From the NCBI GenBank assembly GCA_031553875.1, contig JAVBKU010000029.1:1-20282 (forward strand): 20,282 nt of DNA, read 5' to 3'. Of this stretch, positions 14,666 to 20,282 are shown in pieces; positions within the stretch are counted from its first letter, which is position 1, and the number at the start of each line of letters is the position of its first letter. The stretch comes from JAVBKU01 sp031553875. GTDB lineage: Bacteria; Bacteroidota; Bacteroidia; Bacteroidales; Rikenellaceae. The position numbers were made by a program, and so were the translations under genes. Below the pieces are notes generated by a model, which saw only the letters and a list, made by a program, of their open reading frames with translations, was not told the origin of the DNA and ran no database searches.

Positions 14666-15904
14666 ATGATAGAATACAAAAGGCGGGTTTTGGGTAACGG
14701 GCTCACGGTGCTTGCCAACAGGCACTCGCAGTCGCGTCTTGCCGCCGTCAACATAATCTACAAGGTGGGTGCGCGCAACGAGAGCCCCGGGCGGACCGGT
14801 TTTGCCCACCTCTTCGAGCACCTGATGTTCGGGGGAAGCCTTCATGTGCCTGATTTCGACCTCCCCATCCAGAAGGCCTGCGGCGAGAACAACGCCTTCA
14901 CCAATAACGACTACACCGACTACTACATAACCCTCCCCAACGAGAATATCGAGACCGCCTTTTGGCTCGAGTCCGACCGCATGGGCTTTCTTACGCTCGA
15001 CGCCGCGAGGCTCGAAAATGAGCGAAAGGTGGTGGTCGAGGAGTTCAATCAACGCTACCTCAACCAGCCCTACGGCGATATCTGGTTGTTGCTGCGCCCG
15101 CTGATCTACAAAGTTCACCCTTACCGCTGGCCCACTATCGGGATGACCCCGGAGCATATCCTCGGAGCGTCGCTCGGGGAGGTGGAGGCATTCTACAAGA
15201 GATACTACAACCCCTCGAGAGCTATACTTTCGGTGAGCGGGGATATGGAGCTGGAAAAGGTGTTCGACCTGGCCGAAAAGTGGTTCGGCGGCCTGCCGTC
15301 GCCTGCTCCTGCGGTCGACGATATACCTGTGGAGCCGGAGCAGACCTCCGCCCGCAGATTGGAAGTTGAGCGCGACGTGCCCTCCACGGCCATAGTCATC
15401 GCCTTCAGGATGGGGCGCAGGACCGACAGGGAGTTCAACGTTTGCGACGTCATCTCCGACATACTTTCCGGGGGCAACTCCTCGAGGCTTTACCGTCGTC
15501 TGGTGCAGGACGAACAGCTCTTCTCGAGTGTCAACGCCTATGTGACGGGCGATGTGGATGAGGGGCTTTTCGTGGTTACGGGCAACGTGAATCCGGGGGT
15601 GAAGGAGGCCCGGGCCGAGGCCGCCCTATGGAGGGAGCTGGAACTGATGAAAAACGAGGCCCCAAGCGCTTATGAAGTCGAAAAGGTGCGCAATAAATTC
15701 GAGTCCGGGGTTATCTTCGGTGAGCTCAACGTGATGAACAGGGCCATGAACATGGGGTTCTACGAGATGCTGGGAGACGCGAAAATAATGAACGGCGAGG
15801 TGGCTTCATATTTCTCCGTTTCCACCGATGAGATGATGTCCACGGCCCGCAAACTGTTCGTCCCCGGGCGCAGTTCGACCCTTATTTACAGGGGCGGGAA
15901 GTAA
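14666..15904 (+). CDS. M16 family zinc peptidase (catalytically intact)
   Basis: A 412-residue protein of the M16B (mitochondrial processing peptidase-like) type. The inverted zinc motif HLFEH is at residues 48-52 and the third ligand is E125 or E126 in KVVVEEFNQR, at the usual distance. The segment ENNAFTNNDYTDYY (74-87) is also typical. No convincing signal peptide is visible, so a cytoplasmic location is possible. It lies 4 bp after mtgA and 46 bp before a second M16 gene that lacks the zinc motif; such pairs are known to form heterodimers in which this chain cuts. The substrate is unknown. Confidence 0.92.
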   Translation: MIEYKRRVLGNGLTVLANRHSQSRLAAVNIIYKVGARNESPGRTGFAHLFEHLMFGGSLHVPDFDLPIQKACGENNAFTNNDYTDYYITLPNENIETAFWLESDRMGFLTLDAARLENERKVVVEEFNQRYLNQPYGDIWLLLRPLIYKVHPYRWPTIGMTPEHILGASLGEVEAFYKRYYNPSRAILSVSGDMELEKVFDLAEKWFGGLPSPAPAVDDIPVEPEQTSARRLEVERDVPSTAIVIAFRMGRRTDREFNVCDVISDILSGGNSSRLYRRLVQDEQLFSSVNAYVTGDVDEGLFVVTGNVNPGVKEARAEAALWRELELMKNEAPSAYEVEKVRNKFESGVIFGELNVMNRAMNMGFYEMLGDAKIMNGEVASYFSVSTDEMMSTARKLFVPGRSSTLIYRGGK

Positions 15905-15950
15905 CGAAACTTGGTGCGGCCTGCCATGAAACGGCCTACGCAAACGACTA

Positions 15951-17228
15951 ATGAAATTGAAAGATATAGATAGAAACATACAGCCTCCGTTCGAGTCGCC
16001 CGATGGCGTCGCGGTGCTCGACGGCATACGCTACGACGCCTCTAACGGCGTGCTACTCCACTGCATTGACTCCACGAAAGAGGAGATGGTGCGGCTTTCG
16101 CTGGTGTTCCGCGCCGGGACCTCGATGGACTCCACCCCCTTCGTGGCTTCGGCCGCCCTCAACATGCTCTCCGAGGGCAGCAAGGGATATTCGGCCGAAG
16201 AGATAGCGGAAAAACTCGACTTCTACGGAGCCTACTACGACGCCTCCATCGACAGGGATTACGCTGTGGTGACTGTATGCTGCCTATCGAAATTTTTCCC
16301 GCAGACGCTCGAGGTATTCGCCGATATGGTACTGAATCCCCTCTTCCCTGATAAGGAACTCAGGACCTACGCCTCTAAGCGCAAGGAGAGGCTGGCCATA
16401 GAGCGCAGTAAGATATCGTTCGTGTCGAGGGAGCTGTTCGCGCAGTCGCTTTTCGGCCCCTCGCACCCCTACGGCGTGAGCCACGACAAGGAGCGTTACG
16501 ACGACCTCGCTCCGGAGGTATTGAAGAAATTTTACTCCCGCCACTACACCGCCGGCAACTGCTTCGCGGTGAGCAGCGGCCTGATATCGGAAGAGAACAG
16601 GGCGTTGATGCTCGGCCTCCTGGAGCGATTGCCCGCGGGAGAGGTTCTCTCCCCGCCCGATATGGGAGCGATACTCTCCACCCCGAGGGCCGAAAAACGC
16701 ATGGGCGAGGGATTGCAGGTTTCGATAAGGGTCGGCAGGGTGCTGTTCCCGAGGATGCACCCCGATTTTATCCCTATGCAGGTGCTTTCTACGGTGCTGG
16801 GAGGATATTTCGGCTCGCATCTTGTAAAGAACCTTCGGGAAAAGCACGGCTACACCTATGGGGTGTTCTCGGCGATGGTCAACCTCGACTCCTCGGGCTA
16901 CCTGGCCATAGCCACCGAGGTAGGCGCCGAGGTGAAGGACAAGGCCCTAAAAGAGATATTCCGTGAGATGGAACTCCTGCGTACGAAATTTATCTCAGGG
17001 GATGAACTCTCGACGGTCAAGAACATAATGACCGGCGAAATGATGAGGATACTCGACGGCCCATTCGGCATCGCCGACGTGATGATCGAGAACCTCCAGA
17101 ACAATACCGATAACGGTTATATAAGCCGCTTTATCTCCGAGGTAAGGAAGGTCACCCCCGAACGGCTTAAAGAGGTGGCTATGAAATATTTCGACCCTAA
17201 GGATTTTATTATTGTAATTGTTGGATAA
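15951..17228 (+). CDS. M16-like peptidase subunit lacking the zinc motif
   Basis: A 425-residue paralogue of the upstream peptidase. Where the active chain has HLFEH, this one has S67, L70 and N71 (SAALNMLSEGS, 67-77), so it cannot bind zinc in the usual way. It keeps the C-terminal substrate-binding pair R296 and Y303 in LREKHGYTYG, which is the division of labour seen in known M16 heterodimers. The 46-bp gap before it shows no promoter or hairpin. There is no evident signal peptide. It is very probably the non-catalytic partner of the chain encoded at 14666-15904. Confidence 0.92.
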   Translation: MKLKDIDRNIQPPFESPDGVAVLDGIRYDASNGVLLHCIDSTKEEMVRLSLVFRAGTSMDSTPFVASAALNMLSEGSKGYSAEEIAEKLDFYGAYYDASIDRDYAVVTVCCLSKFFPQTLEVFADMVLNPLFPDKELRTYASKRKERLAIERSKISFVSRELFAQSLFGPSHPYGVSHDKERYDDLAPEVLKKFYSRHYTAGNCFAVSSGLISEENRALMLGLLERLPAGEVLSPPDMGAILSTPRAEKRMGEGLQVSIRVGRVLFPRMHPDFIPMQVLSTVLGGYFGSHLVKNLREKHGYTYGVFSAMVNLDSSGYLAIATEVGAEVKDKALKEIFREMELLRTKFISGDELSTVKNIMTGEMMRILDGPFGIADVMIENLQNNTDNGYISRFISEVRKVTPERLKEVAMKYFDPKDFIIVIVG

Positions 17229-17234
17229 TAAGTG

Positions 17235-17264
17235 TTGTAATTCAAAAAATTTTATTCATATTTG
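17235..17264 (+). promoter_or_regulatory. Putative promoter of the MG2/TonB-plug gene
   Basis: TTG (17235-17237), a 19-bp spacer and CATATTTG (17257-17264, one mismatch to TAnnTTTG) lie in the AT-rich gap after the M16 pair, about 45 bp before the chosen start. This gene may therefore be transcribed separately from the mtgA-M16 group. Confidence 0.45.
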
Positions 17265-17308
17265 TTATAGGCATGCGAATTATCATTTACCCTATAAATT
17301 TTAAGCGT

Positions 17309-19972
17309 ATGAAAAAAACATTACTTTTTTGTGCGGTTTTTTGCCTTGGATTCCGCCTGGCATTCGGCGCCGACGCCGAGGCTACCTTCCAGCAGAAGCT
17401 CTACTCGGGCTTTATGGACTATTACAAGCGCGGGGTGCCGGAGAAGCTCTATATACAGACCGACAAGCCTTTCTACGGCGCCGGTGAGGATATCTGGTTC
17501 AAGGGATTCCTTGTCAACGGGGTTACCGGCGAACTGTCCGATCAGAGTAAGTTCATCTATGTGGAGCTTATAACCCGTAACAACAGCGTGCTCCAGCGCC
17601 AGAAGATAAAATTGGACGAAAAGGGCTTTAACGGCCGTTTCCGTCTCTCCCCACAGATATCGTACGGGGAGTATGTGATCAGGGCTTACACCACGTGGAT
17701 GAACAACGAGGATCCCGCCTACTTCTTCACCAAGAAACTGCTCATAGGTAATGTTATCGACGACAGGATGAATGTCAGCGTGACCTACAACGTGGGGACC
17801 GACTCGATGGTCACGGCCAATATCAAGCTTATGACATCTTCGCTCGCTCCCGTGCCCAACAAGGATTTTTACTACACTCTGAAGGTATTGGACAAGGATA
17901 CCCCCCGCTCCCTCCGCTCCCGTACAAACGCCAATGGCGAGGCCGCGGTCAGGTTCAGTCCCAAGGGAAGTACAGATGACAGCTTTATAGAGATACGCGA
18001 GAACGACGATTCGAGTTCGGACGGTTATAAGAAACGGTTCGTTATTCCGGAGTTCTCCGATAAATTCGATATACAATTCTTCCCCGAGGGAGGGGTCCTT
18101 CTCGCCGGGGATAAGCAGAAGGTGGCCTTCAAGGCGATAGCTGCCACGGGTCTCAGCATTGAGGTGTCGGGTAAGGTCTATGACTCCCAGAACCAGGAAG
18201 TGGCCGAGTTCGAATCCTCCCACAGGGGTATGGGCCGTTTCGACATCCTGCCCGAGGAAGGAAAGGAATACTACGCCGAGGTGACCTCCAAATCGGGTGC
18301 GAAAAAACGTGTACTCCTGCCTGCGGTTAAGAAGTCGGGTTGCGTCCTGAGCGTTGCGAACACATCGAACAGGATAGTCTACAGTGTACGTTATTCGCCG
18401 GATCTGAATCCCGCCCATATGTACGTGGCGATACAGTCAAAGGGGCGTCTGCTGAAGGTCGAACAGGTGAATCCCGCCAAGCCCGCGCGTCTGTTGCGTT
18501 ACAGTTCCCTGCCTCAGGGTCTGATGAATATCTCGGTGATGGATAAGGAGGGTAATATCCTCTCCGAAAGGCTCGTGTTCGTCAAGGGCGACAGCCTGCC
18601 CTCGGTGAGCATGTCTACCGACAAACCGGATTACCTCCAGAGGGAACTGGTGGAGATGGAGGTGAAGCTCGCCGACGCCTACGGTAAGGCTGTGAGCGGC
18701 GACTTCGGCCTGTCGGTGACCGACAGTAAGGTCGTACCAGTTGACACCGTTTCCGATAATATAGTCTCCTATCTGTTGCTCTCGTCCGATATTAAGGGCA
18801 ATATAGAGTCGCCCGCCTATTACTTCTCCTCTAACAGTGCCGAGGTGAGCAACAACCTCGACATCCTGATGATGACTCAGGGCTGGAAACGCTACAACCT
18901 CACGGATGTGGTGAAGAAGAATATCACTCCCTATAAGTATGTCCACGAGGAGTCGCAGACTATCTCCGGCCATGTCACGGGATTCTTCGGAGGCGCGGCC
19001 AAGCAGCCCACGCTGATAGTCTTCATCCCGAGGTCGAGGTATCTGAACATGTTCGTCTTAGACGGCAGCCATAAGTTCAATATAGGCGGTATGGACGTGC
19101 CCGACAGTACGAATATCATTTTGCAGACCGTGGGCAGGGGCGGAGGTAAGGCCCTCAGCCTCAACGTCGATCCGGAGGTATTCCCTGTTTCCGACGTCAA
19201 GTTCCCCAGGGGATATGACGCCACTCCCGTGCCCCCCGAGTACCTGGCCCAAGCCAGAGAGAAGTATTTCTACGAGGGAGGCGAGAAGATATATAACTTC
19301 GACGAAATCGTGGTGACCGCCAAGAGGATCGAGGACGTGCCGGTGATGTACAACGCCGAGCCGAGCCACAGGATCTCGGGCGATAAGCTCGCCATGTTCG
19401 AACACTCCGACATATATACCTTGCTCGCGACCTTCCCGGGAGTACGTATAACGGCGGGCGGCGAAAGTCCCGGAGAAAGGCATATCTCCATACGAAACAG
19501 CCATGACGATCCATTGTTATATATTGACGAGCAGCAGGCGGAGATCACCGATCTTTCGTCTATCAATATGCAGGAGGTGGCCCGTGTGGACCTTATTTCC
19601 GGTCCTGACGCAGCGTTGTTCGGGCTGGGGGCCTCGGGAGGGGTCATCCTGATCAACCTCAAGCAAGGCGCAGAACACTTCAAGGTGCATTCTCCTCCCA
19701 GCTTTGCCAACCTGAGGCCACTGGGCTATTCGAGACCTGTGGAATTCTACTCTCCGAAATATGACACGCCGGAGAAGAAAAACGACAAGACCCCCGACCT
19801 GCGTACGACGATACATTGGGACCCCGCTGTGAAGATCGACTCCACAGGTGTCGCCAAGGTACAGTTCTACACTGCGGATAAGGATAGCTTCTATAACGTG
19901 GTGCTCGAGGGTGTCGCTGCCGACGGTACGCCCTGCCACTACGAGGGACGCATAGGCAGGCATAAGCGCTAA
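17309..19972 (+). CDS. Exported MG2-domain and TonB-plug-domain protein without a beta-barrel
   Basis: The ATG at 17309 gives 887 residues beginning with a clear signal peptide (MKKTLLFCAVFCLGFRLAFG); an upstream in-frame ATG at 17273 would bury it and is rejected. After the signal comes a macroglobulin MG2-like segment (about 46-145, with KLYIQTDKPFYGAGEDIWFKG-type residues), then beta-rich domains, the motif MTQGWKRY near 520, a VVTAKR box near 668-673, a TonB-receptor plug domain (about 688-785), and a short C-terminal macroglobulin-like segment (about 832-880, with VQFYTADKDSFYNVVLEG). No outer-membrane barrel follows the plug, so it is not a transporter. It is probably periplasmic or outer-membrane attached. 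Its function is unknown to me; related proteins in Bacteroidota are annotated only by the plug domain. Confidence 0.88.
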   Translation: MKKTLLFCAVFCLGFRLAFGADAEATFQQKLYSGFMDYYKRGVPEKLYIQTDKPFYGAGEDIWFKGFLVNGVTGELSDQSKFIYVELITRNNSVLQRQKIKLDEKGFNGRFRLSPQISYGEYVIRAYTTWMNNEDPAYFFTKKLLIGNVIDDRMNVSVTYNVGTDSMVTANIKLMTSSLAPVPNKDFYYTLKVLDKDTPRSLRSRTNANGEAAVRFSPKGSTDDSFIEIRENDDSSSDGYKKRFVIPEFSDKFDIQFFPEGGVLLAGDKQKVAFKAIAATGLSIEVSGKVYDSQNQEVAEFESSHRGMGRFDILPEEGKEYYAEVTSKSGAKKRVLLPAVKKSGCVLSVANTSNRIVYSVRYSPDLNPAHMYVAIQSKGRLLKVEQVNPAKPARLLRYSSLPQGLMNISVMDKEGNILSERLVFVKGDSLPSVSMSTDKPDYLQRELVEMEVKLADAYGKAVSGDFGLSVTDSKVVPVDTVSDNIVSYLLLSSDIKGNIESPAYYFSSNSAEVSNNLDILMMTQGWKRYNLTDVVKKNITPYKYVHEESQTISGHVTGFFGGAAKQPTLIVFIPRSRYLNMFVLDGSHKFNIGGMDVPDSTNIILQTVGRGGGKALSLNVDPEVFPVSDVKFPRGYDATPVPPEYLAQAREKYFYEGGEKIYNFDEIVVTAKRIEDVPVMYNAEPSHRISGDKLAMFEHSDIYTLLATFPGVRITAGGESPGERHISIRNSHDDPLLYIDEQQAEITDLSSINMQEVARVDLISGPDAALFGLGASGGVILINLKQGAEHFKVHSPPSFANLRPLGYSRPVEFYSPKYDTPEKKNDKTPDLRTTIHWDPAVKIDSTGVAKVQFYTADKDSFYNVVLEGVAADGTPCHYEGRIGRHKR

Positions 19973-20000
19973 GTCTGCACGGGTTTACAGCTCCGAGAGA

Positions 20001-20036
20001 ATAATTAATGCCGCCTGTGAGAGCGGCATTAGTTAT
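20001..20036 (+). terminator. Terminator-like hairpin after the MG2/TonB-plug gene
   Basis: A stem of about 14 bp with one G-U pair has the core TAATGCCGC (20006-20014) pairing with 20023-20031 around an 8-nt loop. It is followed by TTTAA, a weak T tract, so termination may be inefficient. Confidence 0.65.
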
Positions 20037-20089
20037 TTAAAGGGGCTTTGGGCGGAGTTTTCGGCTCCAAGCAGGTTTATTATTCTTAA

Positions 20090-20282
20090 TTCTTAAAAGT
20101 GCCGGAGGCACTTGCTTACTCCCCGCATCTGAAGATTTCCGCCCGGAATAGTAGCGCAATAAATCCGTTAAGAACTCCCAGCATGTCTGACGACGTTAGG
20201 CGAAGCCCTGAAAGGGCGAGACTAAAAGGAGGAGTTCTGGGATTTAGGATTTACAAGCGTATATTCAGGAAATCTTCATCGG
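20090..20282 (+). repeat. Structured intergenic repeat, copy C (left part only, cut by the window end)
   Basis: This is the left part of the family, in the same orientation as copies A and B. Terminal hairpin 1 is at 20097-20113 (AAGTGCC with GGCACTT), AATCCGTTAA at 20162, a nested hairpin follows (TCCCAG 20176-20181 with CTGGGA 20237-20242; inside it GCCCT 20205-20209 with 20213-20217), and then AAAAGGAGGAGTT at 20224-20236. Its first 41 bp match the reverse complement of the right end of copy A, including CCCCGCATCTGAA. Nothing else is visible in 20037-20089. Confidence 0.85.

Noticed and set aside
17273..17308. Upstream ATG for the MG2/TonB-plug protein
   Set aside because: It would place 12 residues before a standard signal peptide and lies only about 9 bp after the putative -7 box.
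1..20282. CRISPR array, tRNA, rRNA, phage or transposase genes
   Set aside because: I looked for short regular direct repeats, cloverleaf-like gaps and recombinase motifs and found none; the only repeats are the three large structured copies.

Overview
The window looks like a chromosomal segment, possibly an entire assembled contig, from an anaerobic member of the Bacteroidota, most likely order Bacteroidales. An Alistipes/Rikenellaceae-like genome is my guess from the moderately high G+C and the gene set; this is inference, not a database match. Supporting signs are promoter boxes of the Bacteroidota type (TAnnTTTG) in front of several genes, few Shine-Dalgarno sites, a type-B fumarate reductase operon in the order C-A-B, a single-chain pyruvate:ferredoxin oxidoreductase, and a TonB-plug protein without a barrel.

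Layout. 1-338: right part of a structured intergenic repeat (copy A). 315-1625 (-): folC, whose last codons lie inside the repeat. 1807-5319 (-): the frdC-frdA-frdB operon, with a promoter upstream of frdC and a terminator after frdB. 5470-6183 (+): 5-formyltetrahydrofolate cyclo-ligase with an unusual insertion. 6262-8301 (+): metG. 8400-9422 (+): ilvE, ending in a textbook terminator. 9521-10061: the only complete repeat copy (B), between the convergent ends of ilvE and nifJ. 10141-13680 (-): nifJ. 13681-13914: divergent promoter region with a palindrome between the two -7 boxes. 13915-17228 (+): mtgA and two M16 peptidase-like genes, one catalytically intact and one lacking the zinc motif. 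17309-19972 (+): a large exported MG2/TonB-plug protein. 20090-20282: left part of a third repeat copy (C), cut by the window end.

How the genes work together. FrdCAB and NifJ are core enzymes of anaerobic carbon and electron flow: pyruvate to acetyl-CoA plus reduced ferredoxin, and menaquinol-linked fumarate reduction. FolC and the cyclo-ligase act on folates, and MetG charges the initiator tRNA whose methionine is formylated from folate. The mtgA-M16-M16-plug group is an envelope module.

The most unusual content is the repeat family. One unit is about 485 bp between inverted terminal hairpins and is a chain of hairpins. Two stems keep pairing through paired substitutions between copies. 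A 104-nt nested hairpin differs at only three positions between copies A and B, none of them in a stem core. All three copies have the same orientation and lie at gene 3' ends. I see no CRISPR array, tRNA, rRNA, transposase or phage gene.
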